Origin: an uncultured bacterium
Lineage (GTDB): Bacteria > Spirochaetota > UBA4802 > UB4802
Direction of reading: 5' to 3'
NCBI GenBank assembly: GCA_937920495.1
Contig: CALEUQ010000005.1
Location: 1-64,000 of the forward strand
Length of the DNA stretch: 64,000 bases
Numbering within the stretch: the first letter of the stretch is position 1; every line of letters begins with the position of its first letter. Of this stretch, positions 35,293 to 45,855 are shown piece by piece. A model generated the notes under the pieces. That model had not been told where the DNA came from, made no database searches, and saw only the letters and a list, made by a program, of their open reading frames with translations. Made by a program: the position numbers and the translations under genes.

Positions 35293-35327
35293 TAAAATAA
35301 GAAGTACCAGGTATACAGAAAGAGAAT

Positions 35328-37592
35328 ATGAAGAAAATAACCAGTAAAATATATCCGTTGCATTTGCCTGCATTTGTAATAGCTATTGCTATACTTTTAA
35401 GTTTTATTGTTATTCAGAAATTTTATTTCACGATATTGCTAAATTCAAAGGTTACTCCCAATGTTATAGAGCAAATATTTGAAAATAATTTCAAAAAAGC
35501 TATCCAGTTTGATAGCGTTAGCATTACGTTAGGTGGTAATATCCGTCTTGAAAATATGAAGATAGCACCTACTACTGATTTTAATGATAATTATAATTTG
35601 ATATCAAGTAAAAACGCAATTATCGATTTGAGTTATTTCAAGGCATTAACTGGTAAGATGGTAATCAGAGGGATAAGCTTTACAGATGCTTCCATGACAA
35701 TTGTAAAAAATTATGGTAAAAGCTATCTGGAAACATTTCAGGGTATATTTTCAGGGATAGTAAATGATAATACTCTTAATCTGGATGATTTTTATATTGA
35801 AGCTGCTGGCAATTTAGTGTACAATGAAAGTCTCACTACAGATAAGTTAAGAGTTATAATTCACGATGTGTCGCTGGATATTTCACTTAAAAATAAACAA
35901 TTATCATATAATATCAAAGGAGTTGTTGAGCCAATTGATAGCACTCTTGATAATGGCAAGATACATGTATCCGGAATTATTAATTACTCCGATGCAATGG
36001 TATATGCATCATCACATCATGCCATATATGCTAAGAAGCTAGATATGCATATAGCAAACTATTTTTTAAAAGAATATTCTGATTACCCGATAGTAACCAG
36101 GGGGTATTTTTATACTGATTGTATTGTTGATCATGGGTCGGGATTTACATTTAAAGGTATGGTTGAATTTGATAATTGTACAGTTGAAAACTATAACAAC
36201 GTTCCTCATTATGAATTGATATCAAAAGATAATATAAGCATTAATGCACATATCTACTGTAATGAAGATTTATCCCGGATTGATGTGTCATCATTTGAAT
36301 TTAATGATAGAGAAATTTCAGTTAATGCCAGCGTAAAGTATATAAAAGATAAAGTGCTGCAATTTGATTTTTCCACAAATAAGATTGATCTGGATGATTG
36401 TGATTATATTCAGTTAATACCAGGTATGTATTATGATGGTTCATTTAAGATACTGACACAATGTGATTTTGATATTGCTCAAGATACTATGAAGTCATTT
36501 AAAATATTATGTGATGCTCACGATGTGTCTATAAAGAAAAAAGTTGGCAACGTTACAAATGTATATCTGGAAAATGCAAGGTTAAAAATTGACGGCGATG
36601 TCAAATCTGTAATTATTGATTTCTTTACCAAACACAAAAAGTCTGATATATCAATACAATCAAAAATAAATATTGCTACATGGGCACCATTCACATCTAC
36701 AACGGACATTACTGTTACTTCCAAACAGTTGCATTCTGATGTGTTGATGAATCTTGTAGTTGATGGCATATCATCATTATATACTGGTGCAATTGAAGAT
36801 ATGGGTATTGGCTACACTGAGATGTTTTTCAGGGATAAGCCATTTGGAAAATATTTAATTAATAATGTAATTAAACTAAAATTTAACATCGGAAAGCTGC
36901 TATTAGATAACAATGCACATCTAAAGAACATTAGTGTTGATCTATTATCAAATAAAGGTGCTATATCAACTCAATCATTTACATGTGAAGGATATTCAGG
37001 AATATATTCCTTCAATATAAATGCATTTTGTAATTGTGATTATCCTAATCTCAGTATTGCTGCCGGTGTATCAAATTTTGATTATGGAAGATATTTACAG
37101 GATTGCGGCAAAAAAAATGCAACGGGAGTGCTGAATGCAAGCGTAAATTATTCTGTATCAGGTTACCGCTTAAGCCATCTTTTGCAAAATGGCAATGGTG
37201 TATTGCAGGTAACTATCGCCAATACCCTGTTTGAGAACACACTGCTACAAAAAAAGATTGGTGAAATTGCCAGAAGTTGTAACATAACATTTCCTGATGC
37301 ACTATGGCGATGCAACAGGCTGAATGTAACCATTAATCATATAGCCGACAGATGGATTCTGCAGAATTTGTTTATTGATACAGATATGATGCAGCTTGGT
37401 GGTTATGGAAGCTATACAGTTGATAAAGGACTCTCATTGCCATGTTATGCAACATTGTTTACAAAAGAGGGGCCGGCCATCAAGGGGTCACAAAGGATAA
37501 ATTTTGTCATAACGGGTAATCTTAATAATCCGGTGATTGTGGCCGGCACACCCTGCAGCAAAAAAGAAATATCAGTCTTTGATGTCAATTAA
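35328..37592 (+). CDS. AsmA-like envelope protein
   Basis: The 754-residue protein has an N-terminal membrane anchor (about 12-35: LPAFVIAIAILLSFIVIQ) and a long periplasmic beta-rich body, the layout of the AsmA / DUF748 group thought to bridge the periplasm and move phospholipids to the outer membrane. Recognisable features are the N-terminal FKKAIQFDSVSITLGGNIRL, repeated short strands (NMKIAPTTDF, SMTIVKNYGK) and the C-terminal segment HLLQNGNGVLQVTIANTLFE typical of AsmA C-terminal domains. A promoter lies just upstream. It converges on the CHASE2 cyclase, overlapping it by 21 bp. Confidence 0.7.
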   Translation: MKKITSKIYPLHLPAFVIAIAILLSFIVIQKFYFTILLNSKVTPNVIEQIFENNFKKAIQFDSVSITLGGNIRLENMKIAPTTDFNDNYNLISSKNAIIDLSYFKALTGKMVIRGISFTDASMTIVKNYGKSYLETFQGIFSGIVNDNTLNLDDFYIEAAGNLVYNESLTTDKLRVIIHDVSLDISLKNKQLSYNIKGVVEPIDSTLDNGKIHVSGIINYSDAMVYASSHHAIYAKKLDMHIANYFLKEYSDYPIVTRGYFYTDCIVDHGSGFTFKGMVEFDNCTVENYNNVPHYELISKDNISINAHIYCNEDLSRIDVSSFEFNDREISVNASVKYIKDKVLQFDFSTNKIDLDDCDYIQLIPGMYYDGSFKILTQCDFDIAQDTMKSFKILCDAHDVSIKKKVGNVTNVYLENARLKIDGDVKSVIIDFFTKHKKSDISIQSKINIATWAPFTSTTDITVTSKQLHSDVLMNLVVDGISSLYTGAIEDMGIGYTEMFFRDKPFGKYLINNVIKLKFNIGKLLLDNNAHLKNISVDLLSNKGAISTQSFTCEGYSGIYSFNINAFCNCDYPNLSIAAGVSNFDYGRYLQDCGKKNATGVLNASVNYSVSGYRLSHLLQNGNGVLQVTIANTLFENTLLQKKIGEIARSCNITFPDALWRCNRLNVTINHIADRWILQNLFIDTDMMQLGGYGSYTVDKGLSLPCYATLFTKEGPAIKGSQRINFVITGNLNNPVIVAGTPCSKKEISVFDVN

Positions 37593-39560
37593 TTCATAAA
37601 TTTTTACCGGCAATTGCTTTCCTTTAACCCGTACAAGGTCCAATTCACGAGCTATTACATGATCCTTCACATGTTCATAAGTAAATTCACTGATTATTAT
37701 ATTCGTGCCATATTGTTTATTTGTTCCTTCAAGGCGTGCACCTAAGTTTACATTATCACCCATGAGTGTATAGTCCATACGTGAAGCAGAACCCATATTG
37801 CCAACTACCATTTCACCAGTATTTATTCCAATACCAATGTGCAGGGCTGGCTTGTTCATCTGTACCCATCGTTTATTCAATTGTTCAAGAACCTGTATCA
37901 TCTCTACTGCACATTTACATGCTAACAGCGCATGGTTATCTTGTGGGATGGGTGCTCCCCAGAATGCCATGATTTCATCACCAACGTATTTATCAAGTGT
38001 TCCATCATACTTAAATACCAGTTCAGTCATTGCCTGTAGATATTCATTAAGATGTTCCACCAGCTCCTCAGGTGTCATCTTTTCAGAAATAGTGGTAAAA
38101 CTTCGTATGTCAGAAAAGAGTACCGTGAGAATCTTTTTATCACCGCCAAGTTTTAATTTATCTGGATGTTTCAATAACTCATCAACAACAGTTTTGGAAA
38201 CAAATTTGGAAAAAGTTTGCCGTATGTATTTTTTCTCCTGTTGTTCTGTTAATACTCTTAAGGCAATAATAAGTGAGAATGTGGTGCCAACCTGAATGAT
38301 GGGTGATGCAAATATAGTAATCATGTTAAATACATCAAAGAGCAGGTAAGAACCTATTATATAGAATAATGCAAGACCAAGAGTGAAGGCAACGGATATA
38401 ATAATTGAAACCCGGGGAAGAATGAAACCTAAAAGCAGTGCAATGACAAGTAAAATAAGTATATTCTGCCAAGTGCTAAATTTAAAAATAAAATCCTGGT
38501 TTAGTATTGTGTTCAAGGCGTTGGCATGATGTTCAATCCCAAAAAGGTCGCCATAGGGTGATTTGTGAATATCTGTTGATATACCCGTTGATGCGTATGC
38601 AGCAATCAGAACTATTTTATCTTTCAACGATGTGTTCTGTATTTTTCCATCGCGGCAAAAATAATAGTATGGATAATGAGTAAAACTACCTGGCCCGCCA
38701 ATAAAATTAATATCCATAAAACCTTCATCATCAATCGGAATCACTATGCTATTATCAGGTGTTGGTTTTGCCATTTTTTCTCTTGGGATGTTTGATAGTT
38801 TAATATACCTGCCCATGGAGATGGTTACATCTTTTTTGGTAATGCCATAGTAATGCATGACTATCAAAAGGTCAATAGAAGGATAATACTTACCTTTGAA
38901 TTTGATAATTAAAGGAACTTTTCTATTCACATGGTCAGCATCAGGACGTATGTTTGCAAATCCTAATCCTATTGCGGCCTGCGATAACAATGGTGTTGGT
39001 GGGACAGCTTCTTCAACCCATGGCATAGAATTATCCTGTGGATCAACAGGAAAAGAGTAGATATCCAGAATGCGCATACGTTCAGCAATATCAGTGTATT
39101 TTACATCAACCTCTTCTGTTTCAAATGGATAATCTAAAAATACACAATTTGCCTCTTTTATGGCTCTGGCAAAGTCTTCCTCATACGGTTTGTGGTCCAG
39201 GAACATGATATCAAAAAACATTGCTTTAGGATTGCCTGTTCCAACGTATCGGGTAAATTTTGCATGGTATGACCACGGGAATGGCCATTTTATTCCTTCA
39301 TTGTCAAACTCACGGATGGTATTTTCATCAATTCCTAAAATAATAATATCATCACGTGAACGGGGATTTTTACGACTCATCCGCACACCATCTTGCAGTT
39401 TAACGGCTTTTTCAGAAGGGTCACGCAGATAGAATCTGAAATTGATGGAACCGTATTCAAGTCCATCTAATAGTTTTGTTTGTGAATATAAAAATGATAG
39501 GATAACAAATACAGCTAAAGATAATCCCAAACCCAAAATTTGATTTTTATTAATTTGCAT
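37572..39560 (-). CDS. CHASE2 sensor adenylate cyclase (class III)
   Basis: This 662-residue membrane protein has an N-terminal helix (about 7-25), an extracytoplasmic CHASE2 domain (about 30-335; FFDIMFLDHKPYEEDFARAI, PLLSQAAIGLGFANIRPDAD), three membrane helices (about 340-430) and a class III cyclase domain (about 465-655). Metal aspartates are in VLFSDIRSFT and GDEIMAFWGAP; the purine-specifying lysine sits in LDKYVGDE and the partner Asp in MDYTLMGDNVN, pointing to ATP rather than GTP. It makes cAMP in response to an external cue; CHASE2 cyclases are frequent in spirochaetes. Its 3' end overlaps the AsmA gene by 21 bp. Confidence 0.92.
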   Translation of the reverse strand: MQINKNQILGLGLSLAVFVILSFLYSQTKLLDGLEYGSINFRFYLRDPSEKAVKLQDGVRMSRKNPRSRDDIIILGIDENTIREFDNEGIKWPFPWSYHAKFTRYVGTGNPKAMFFDIMFLDHKPYEEDFARAIKEANCVFLDYPFETEEVDVKYTDIAERMRILDIYSFPVDPQDNSMPWVEEAVPPTPLLSQAAIGLGFANIRPDADHVNRKVPLIIKFKGKYYPSIDLLIVMHYYGITKKDVTISMGRYIKLSNIPREKMAKPTPDNSIVIPIDDEGFMDINFIGGPGSFTHYPYYYFCRDGKIQNTSLKDKIVLIAAYASTGISTDIHKSPYGDLFGIEHHANALNTILNQDFIFKFSTWQNILILLVIALLLGFILPRVSIIISVAFTLGLALFYIIGSYLLFDVFNMITIFASPIIQVGTTFSLIIALRVLTEQQEKKYIRQTFSKFVSKTVVDELLKHPDKLKLGGDKKILTVLFSDIRSFTTISEKMTPEELVEHLNEYLQAMTELVFKYDGTLDKYVGDEIMAFWGAPIPQDNHALLACKCAVEMIQVLEQLNKRWVQMNKPALHIGIGINTGEMVVGNMGSASRMDYTLMGDNVNLGARLEGTNKQYGTNIIISEFTYEHVKDHVIARELDLVRVKGKQLPVKIYELIDIKD

Positions 39561-39933
39561 ATGTAGTACCCTTACAATTCATAAAATAATAGTTTTGTTT
39601 GTGACAAATTGAATTAAGTAAATTGACTACTATACATAAGTAATAATTGCAAGTTTTTTATTAAATTCTTGACAAAATAATTTTTGTAAAAAAATCACTT
39701 TGTATCCTATGTATCACAGATGTAGTGGTATAATACTGTACATAATGCTCTTGTGTGCAATTGCACGCAAATACACTGATGTCATATTCACATTCATGTG
39801 TACGTTATTTTGGGAAGCGGTGCTTTTATCCTGTCATTTCTTCATGCAGAATGTGCGTATTGACGTTGTACTAACAAATTGAAATCTTCAATGACGGTAT
39901 ATTACATATAATTTCTGGTGAAGAGGTATCAAC
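39561..39933. other. Divergent intergenic region
   Basis: These 373 bp lie between the cyclase start and argS. I see no gene, RNA or repeat copy. TTGACA at 39669 and TTGACT at 39621 are possible -35 boxes but neither is followed by a clear -10 at the right distance. Confidence 0.4.
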
Positions 39934-41598
39934 TTGATTATCAAGGAATATATTGCACAAACTGTTGGACAGGCATTGGCAAAACTTTTACAGGCAAAGA
40001 ATATTTCATTAGAGCTATCGCCCGCAGTAAAGGTTGAGTATCCCAAAGAGGAAAAATTTGGGGATTATGCAACACCTATTGCAATGGAGTGTGCAAAAAT
40101 TCTCAGGATGTCGCCCATCCAGATTGGTGAAGAGATAAAACAACATATTGATGATAAGATCTTTGAGCGTGTTGATGTGGTTAAGCCTGGCTTTATCAAT
40201 ATATTTTTATCGCTGCCGTTTCTGTTACAAAGATTGGAGGAGATAGTAACTGTTAAGGATGAGTATGGTAAAAATAAAAAGACCAATCCAAGAAAAGTTA
40301 ATATTGAGTTTGTGTCTGCAAATCCTACAGGTCCTTTAAATGTGGTCTCTGCGCGTGCTGCCGCAGTGGGAGATACTCTTGCAAACCTTCTTACTGCAAG
40401 TGGTGATATAGTGCACCGTGAATTTTATGTGAATGATTATGGCAATCAGGTGTTATGGCTTGGAAAATCGGTGTGGATACGATACAAACAGATGCTGGGA
40501 GAAGACGTCCCATTCCCGGAAGAAGGTTATCACGGTGAATATGTAAAGGATATTGCTCGATACATACATGAGCACTTTGCACAGGAACTATCGCACAAAA
40601 AAGATGAAGATGAAATTATTAATTTCTTTGCACGTAAAGCTGTAGAATATAATGTTGCATCACAAAAAAAAGATTTAGATAGATTCAACGTTACCTTTGA
40701 TACATGGTTTCATGAAAGCACCTTGCATCAAGACGGCAAGGTAATGCAAGTCTTTAAGTATCTTGAATCGCTTGGTGTTATACGTGATGAGGATGGCAAG
40801 AAGGTATTTGTATCCACGCAGTTTGGTGATGATAAGGACAGGGTGGTTGTGCGCGATGACGGAAGACCAACGTATTTGATGGCTGATATTGCATATCACA
40901 GGACAAAAATTGAGCGCGGATATGATCTTATTATTGATATCTGGGGCCCGGATCATCATGGGTATATTGCCCGCCTGGTTGGTGCAATGAAGGCAATGGG
41001 GTATGATGAAAAGCAGTTCAGGATTCTTATTTCGCAACAGGTAAATCTTCTAATGAATGGTGAAGCGGTGAAGATGTCCAAACGGTTGGGGACATTTTCC
41101 ACCATGCGTGACCTTATTGATGAAATTGGGACTGATGTTGCACGCTATTTCTTTGTGATGCGTTCTATGGAAAGCCATCTGGATTTTGACATTGACCTTG
41201 CAAAGCGCCAGAGCAGTGAAAATCCAGTATTTTATTTGCAATATGCTCATGCTCGTATTTGCTCAATATTCAGGGAAGCACAAAACAGGAATATTTCTTA
41301 TAATAAGGCGATAGTAGATGTGGAACATTACAACAATCCTGAAACGATTGCATTGTTAAAGCTTATGGCTCGTTTTCCTGAAGAAGTATATGATGCGGCA
41401 ACAAGCTTTGAGCCACATCGTATTACCGTGTACTGTATGCGCCTTGCACAGGCTTACCATAAGTTTTATACTGAGCACAGGGTATTGTCTGACGATACAG
41501 CCCGCACGCAGAGCTATCTGACATTATGTGATGGTGTGCGTATTATTTTGAAAAATGCACTGGCATTACTTGGTGTCAGTGCACCTGAAAGGATGTAA
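39934..41598 (+). CDS. argS: Arginyl-tRNA synthetase with divergent HIGH motif
   Basis: ArgRS charges tRNA-Arg. The 554-residue protein is full length: N-terminal additional domain (about 1-110), Rossmann catalytic domain, KMSK-like motif VKMSKRLGTFS (about 366) and a C-terminal anticodon-binding helical domain ending LLGVSAPERM. Where most ArgRS read GPLHxGH, this one reads NPTGPLNVVSARAAAVGD (NVVS at 136-139), so both histidines of HIGH are replaced while flanks are kept. The start is a TTG at 39934 with AGAGG 7 nt upstream. It heads a long rightward run but with a 199-bp gap before cinA. Confidence 0.95.
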   Translation: MIIKEYIAQTVGQALAKLLQAKNISLELSPAVKVEYPKEEKFGDYATPIAMECAKILRMSPIQIGEEIKQHIDDKIFERVDVVKPGFINIFLSLPFLLQRLEEIVTVKDEYGKNKKTNPRKVNIEFVSANPTGPLNVVSARAAAVGDTLANLLTASGDIVHREFYVNDYGNQVLWLGKSVWIRYKQMLGEDVPFPEEGYHGEYVKDIARYIHEHFAQELSHKKDEDEIINFFARKAVEYNVASQKKDLDRFNVTFDTWFHESTLHQDGKVMQVFKYLESLGVIRDEDGKKVFVSTQFGDDKDRVVVRDDGRPTYLMADIAYHRTKIERGYDLIIDIWGPDHHGYIARLVGAMKAMGYDEKQFRILISQQVNLLMNGEAVKMSKRLGTFSTMRDLIDEIGTDVARYFFVMRSMESHLDFDIDLAKRQSSENPVFYLQYAHARICSIFREAQNRNISYNKAIVDVEHYNNPETIALLKLMARFPEEVYDAATSFEPHRITVYCMRLAQAYHKFYTEHRVLSDDTARTQSYLTLCDGVRIILKNALALLGVSAPERM

Positions 41599-41797
41599 AA
41601 ATTGCAATGTAAAAAAATAAATTATTGATTTTTTATAGCTGCAACAGTTGTATTACAATAAATATCACTTAAAAATGTATGAATGCCACTTGTAAGCATA
41701 CTATGGCTTTGAGGATGTGTGTATATATCATTCTACTCTGAGAATACATACTATTGTTGAATAATGCATCAAATACTATTATGTTAACGACAATTAC

Positions 41798-43015
41798 ATG
41801 AAAGTTGCACTTATCGCTACAGGCAGTGAACTGGTGAGTGGCCGTGTTCATGAAGGAAATAATTATTTTTTAAGCCAGCATCTACATGCAACAGGATTGG
41901 CGGTTGTAATGCACTTTGTGGTTGGTGATGACCGTGAGCTTTTGCGCATGTCAATAGAATATGCGCTGGGTATTGCCGATGTAATTGTTATTTCAGGAGG
42001 GTTAGGGCCAACCATTGATGATATTACCTTTGAAACTCTTGAAAAAATGTTTGGATTAAAGCCGGTAATCCACAAGCCTTCAAAAGAACGCATGGAGTAT
42101 TTCTTTAATACAATTGGAAAATCTGTATTGCCATCGGATCTTAAGATGGTGACAGTTCCTGATAATGCAGCAGTGTTTGATAATGATACCGGGCTTGCAC
42201 CGGGTTTTGCTATCAGGGCTGGGGGAAAAGATATTATAGCATTGCCAGGGGTTCCACGCGAATTGCATGCTATGATTGGTAAGGTTACCGATTATCTGGA
42301 ACACAACTATCTATTGAAGAAAACAAAATCTGTAACATTCAAGGTTGTCATGATGCGTGAAGCTGAAGTTGATGCGGGGGTTGGGAAGATAATTCATAAC
42401 ATCAAAGGTGTTGATGTTTCTATAACATACGACGCAGGAATGACTACAGTAGTGCTCAGTACTAACGATGAATCCATGTTACCGGTTGATAGTATAATTG
42501 GTAAGGCAAAAGAGCTTTTTGGATCAAAATTAATATATGGATATAATTCATTAGAAGAAAAGATTGTTAGAGTATTTACACATCATGGTAAAACGATAGC
42601 TATCGCAGAGTCATGTACCGGAGGTCTTGTTGCAAAAAGAATCACGGATATACCTGGTTCTTCAAATGTGTTATTAGGTGGCATTGTGGCCTATAGTAAT
42701 CAGGCAAAGGTATCGCTGTTAGGGGTTAATCCAGCTACATTACGTACGTATGGTGCTGTGAGTAAGGAGACAGCGCGTGAAATGGCTACTGGCGTTAAGG
42801 AAAAATTTAATGCTCGTTATGGAATTTCAATCACCGGTATAGCCGGACCTGATGGGGGAACTGAAGATAAACCGGTAGGGTTGGTATGCTTTGGCATTGC
42901 TGGCAATGACATATTCACCACACAGATGCAATTTGCAGGCAACCGTGAGCAGATACGTACAATGGCAACCAATTATATCTTAACCAGACTGTTAATATAT
43001 GCAGGGCTTGAATGA
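41798..43015 (+). CDS. cinA: CinA: competence-damage protein / NMN amidohydrolase
   Basis: The 405-residue full-length CinA joins an N-terminal MoCF-like/ADP-ribose pyrophosphatase domain (LIATGSELVSGRVHEGNNYF, SGGLGPTIDDITFETL) to a C-terminal NMN deamidase domain (IAESCTGGLVAKRI, GIVAYSNQAKVSLLGV, SITGIAGPDGGTEDKPVG). It functions in pyridine nucleotide salvage; the competence link is historical. The stop codon overlaps the start of the TPR gene (ATGA), so they are translationally coupled. No good ribosome site is seen before the ATG. Confidence 0.94.
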   Translation: MKVALIATGSELVSGRVHEGNNYFLSQHLHATGLAVVMHFVVGDDRELLRMSIEYALGIADVIVISGGLGPTIDDITFETLEKMFGLKPVIHKPSKERMEYFFNTIGKSVLPSDLKMVTVPDNAAVFDNDTGLAPGFAIRAGGKDIIALPGVPRELHAMIGKVTDYLEHNYLLKKTKSVTFKVVMMREAEVDAGVGKIIHNIKGVDVSITYDAGMTTVVLSTNDESMLPVDSIIGKAKELFGSKLIYGYNSLEEKIVRVFTHHGKTIAIAESCTGGLVAKRITDIPGSSNVLLGGIVAYSNQAKVSLLGVNPATLRTYGAVSKETAREMATGVKEKFNARYGISITGIAGPDGGTEDKPVGLVCFGIAGNDIFTTQMQFAGNREQIRTMATNYILTRLLIYAGLE

Positions 43016-45843
43016 AAAGGGTAATTATTATATATATTGTGCTACTGGTTCTGGGTGCTTCTTCATACGCAATAGAAAGCTCACAATTGTTTGAGCAGGG
43101 TATGGAAGCATTCAGGATGGGGAATTACGGTTCGTCGGAACTTATATTCAGAAAAGTAATTGATGCTAATGATTCATATAAGGACAGGGCATGGTACTAT
43201 CTTGCGTTATCAATATTTTATCAAAAACAGTACCGTTCAGCTATCTTTGAGTTAAATAGATTTTTGCTTTTGTGTACCACGCCTGACCTGTGCAGCGAAG
43301 CACGGTTCTGGATTGCAGAATCATATTATGCACTCAATGATTATATCAAAGCCATTGAAGAATACAACAGGTTCATTTCACAGAGCAAAAATAAACAGCT
43401 GATAATAAATTCGTATGACCGAATAGGCGAAATTTACTTCAATCAAAAACGGTATGATGAAGCAATCATTGAATGGAAGAAAGCATTAACTATAAGCAGT
43501 AAAAAATATCAGGACGAAAGCCGAGTAATAAAAATTGGTGAAGCGCTGTTCTTAAGCGAGCGCTATGAAGAAGCGCTGGATATGTTAGAGCCTTTGATTC
43601 ATGCTACTGGTGAGCTTACCATACAGTCAAAAGCAAGACTGCTGGTTGGAAGGATATACCAGCTTACCGGCAAGCACTGGCAGGCAATAAAATATTTCAA
43701 TGAAATTCCTGAGTCCATGTTGCGTGTGCCGTCTTTTCTGAGTGTGCAATATTTCAAAGCTTTATCATATATTGCATTAGGAGATACATATAATGCCCGT
43801 CTAAATCTTAAATCGTATATACTTATTTCTACTGATGATGTGCCATATCACTATAATGCAAAATACGAATTGGGGAGGATACTTTTAAACACCAAAGATT
43901 CTGATGAAGGAATGGCACTGCTGGATGAAGTGTATACAAATAGTAATGATATAGAATTAAGAAGCAATGCTTCGTTTGAGCTGGCAAAGGTCTATCTTAA
44001 AAATAACAATAATGAAAAAGCTATCCCCTATTTAGAAAATGCTGTTTCCACCAGTGATGCTGAAAGTCAAAAATATGTCATGATGACCTTAACCAGATTA
44101 TATATAACTACTGCACGCTATGATGATGCAAAAAGGCTTCTGGATTTTATGCTGGAAAAATACCAGTATGAAGAAAATAGGGATGAAATGCTTTATTTAG
44201 TTGCCCAGGTATATGTAATGCAGGGAAACATCCCCAAAGCACTGGAAGTATTTGAGGAAATAAAGGCAACCAATCCTTTTTCACAATACCTGGCTGAGCT
44301 TGATTATGTAAAGGCATTAGAAGCGTTTAAAAAAGGGCAGTTTAACGATGCCATAGATTATGGCAATAGATATTTAAAAAATCAAAGAATTGATAACAGA
44401 TATGAAGCATTAATTTTATTGGCAGAGTCATATGTAAAGATAAACAATACAAAGAAAACCATTGAAGTCATCGATCAGTTAATAATCCGTTTTCCAAAGA
44501 AGGCAGGATTAGAAGAAATACTATATGAATTATGTGCTGTATTGAAAAGTCAGGGTGTTAACGTGGAGCGGTATTATTCATTTATTATTAAAAATTATAA
44601 TGAGTCAATAGCAGCGGGAAAAATATTTATAGAAAAAGGTGATGATGCTTATAAAAAGAAAAATTTTCAGGTTGCTACATATTTTTATTCACAATATCTG
44701 GCAACAAAGGGAAGGCCGCGTGAACGTTCAGTACTTTTATTTTATGTACGGTCACTCTATGAATTAAAGCAATATAATACAATTATAAAAACATTGCTTA
44801 ACAGTGATTACTTAACTGTGGATGATTTAACAACAAAATTGCTATTAAAATGGCTGGCAAAAAGCTTTTATGCAATAAAAGATTATTCCGCTGCATTGAC
44901 ATATTTCGTGAAAATACCTTTCCAGGACTACAATAAAGAAGATTTTGTAGTAATAGCGGATACAGCATTAAAGGCTGGACAACCGGAGATAGCAACTGAT
45001 ATCCTTACGTATGTTGAAGAAGATGATTATTATGCTGGCATTGCGTATTCAATTGCTTTATATTACAGAACGAACGGGAATAACGAACAGGCATTTGATT
45101 ATTTTACTAAAGTTTTACTCAGGAAACCAGATAGCAGTGTTTCTGATGATGTAAAAGTAAACCTGGCACAGATTTACATTGAACGTAAAGAGTTTGAAAA
45201 AGCTATTGAACTGGCACAATCCATTCAGAAGAATGAACTAGAAAATCTGCGGATCAGTATAATGGCTATTGCATATTTCAATTCAGGCAATACTGCTGAA
45301 GCGTTGAATGTTATTTCAGGTAAACTTAATAATATTTTAAAAACTGAATACGCAGATGAAATAGTGAAGTTTTTGTTGATGTATTATTATGAACAAAATG
45401 ATTTAAAGAATTATCAGAATATGTATGTGCATGGCATAAAAAGAAACCGTTTGATATCGTTATCAAATTATTATTATGGCATGATGATGTATAAAAATAA
45501 TAATTACTCACAGGCTTTACAGTTTTTTAACAGTGCGTTACGATATAATGATGAATATGCGCATGCTTCATTTTACTATGCAGCTTTAATATATCTTTTA
45601 GTACAGCGTAATTTTGCTACAGCAAAAAAGTATTTTGACCTATATTTTTCCAAAGTCAATGATACTGAAATCAATTATTATAATGCAAAAGTGTATCTAT
45701 CATTGTTGTTGTACGAGATGGGTAAAAAAGATGATTCCAGAGATATCGTATATCAGATAGTTAACTCAGATTCAAATGTACTTGCAAAAATTAAGGCACA
45801 ACATCTTATTCGTGAGTATGGTTTTCAAGAGCCAATACAATAA
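43012..45843 (+). CDS. Large exported TPR-repeat protein
   Basis: This 943-residue protein has a signal peptide (MKRVIIIYIVLLVLGASSYA) and then tetratricopeptide repeats along almost its whole length (for example AWYYLALSIFYQKQYRSAIF at about 62, AKVYLKNNNNEKAIPYLENA, ALRYNDEYAHASFYYAALIY). TPR solenoids scaffold protein complexes; in the periplasm they often serve outer-membrane assembly or secretion. It overlaps cinA by 4 bp and is followed 12 bp later by aroQ, so it is inside an operon, but the neighbours give no clue to its partner. Confidence 0.85.
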   Translation: MKRVIIIYIVLLVLGASSYAIESSQLFEQGMEAFRMGNYGSSELIFRKVIDANDSYKDRAWYYLALSIFYQKQYRSAIFELNRFLLLCTTPDLCSEARFWIAESYYALNDYIKAIEEYNRFISQSKNKQLIINSYDRIGEIYFNQKRYDEAIIEWKKALTISSKKYQDESRVIKIGEALFLSERYEEALDMLEPLIHATGELTIQSKARLLVGRIYQLTGKHWQAIKYFNEIPESMLRVPSFLSVQYFKALSYIALGDTYNARLNLKSYILISTDDVPYHYNAKYELGRILLNTKDSDEGMALLDEVYTNSNDIELRSNASFELAKVYLKNNNNEKAIPYLENAVSTSDAESQKYVMMTLTRLYITTARYDDAKRLLDFMLEKYQYEENRDEMLYLVAQVYVMQGNIPKALEVFEEIKATNPFSQYLAELDYVKALEAFKKGQFNDAIDYGNRYLKNQRIDNRYEALILLAESYVKINNTKKTIEVIDQLIIRFPKKAGLEEILYELCAVLKSQGVNVERYYSFIIKNYNESIAAGKIFIEKGDDAYKKKNFQVATYFYSQYLATKGRPRERSVLLFYVRSLYELKQYNTIIKTLLNSDYLTVDDLTTKLLLKWLAKSFYAIKDYSAALTYFVKIPFQDYNKEDFVVIADTALKAGQPEIATDILTYVEEDDYYAGIAYSIALYYRTNGNNEQAFDYFTKVLLRKPDSSVSDDVKVNLAQIYIERKEFEKAIELAQSIQKNELENLRISIMAIAYFNSGNTAEALNVISGKLNNILKTEYADEIVKFLLMYYYEQNDLKNYQNMYVHGIKRNRLISLSNYYYGMMMYKNNNYSQALQFFNSALRYNDEYAHASFYYAALIYLLVQRNFATAKKYFDLYFSKVNDTEINYYNAKVYLSLLLYEMGKKDDSRDIVYQIVNSDSNVLAKIKAQHLIREYGFQEPIQ

Positions 45844-45855
45844 TCAGAGGAAGAT

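Noticed and set aside
39660..39720. TTGACA at 39669 as the argS promoter
   Set aside because: No -10 box at 16-18 bp spacing follows; the nearest match is about 28 bp away.
39934..41598. ArgRS with altered HIGH motif as a pseudogene
   Set aside because: It is full length, the KMSK and anticodon domains are intact and the altered motif has conserved flanks, so it is a variant not a broken gene.
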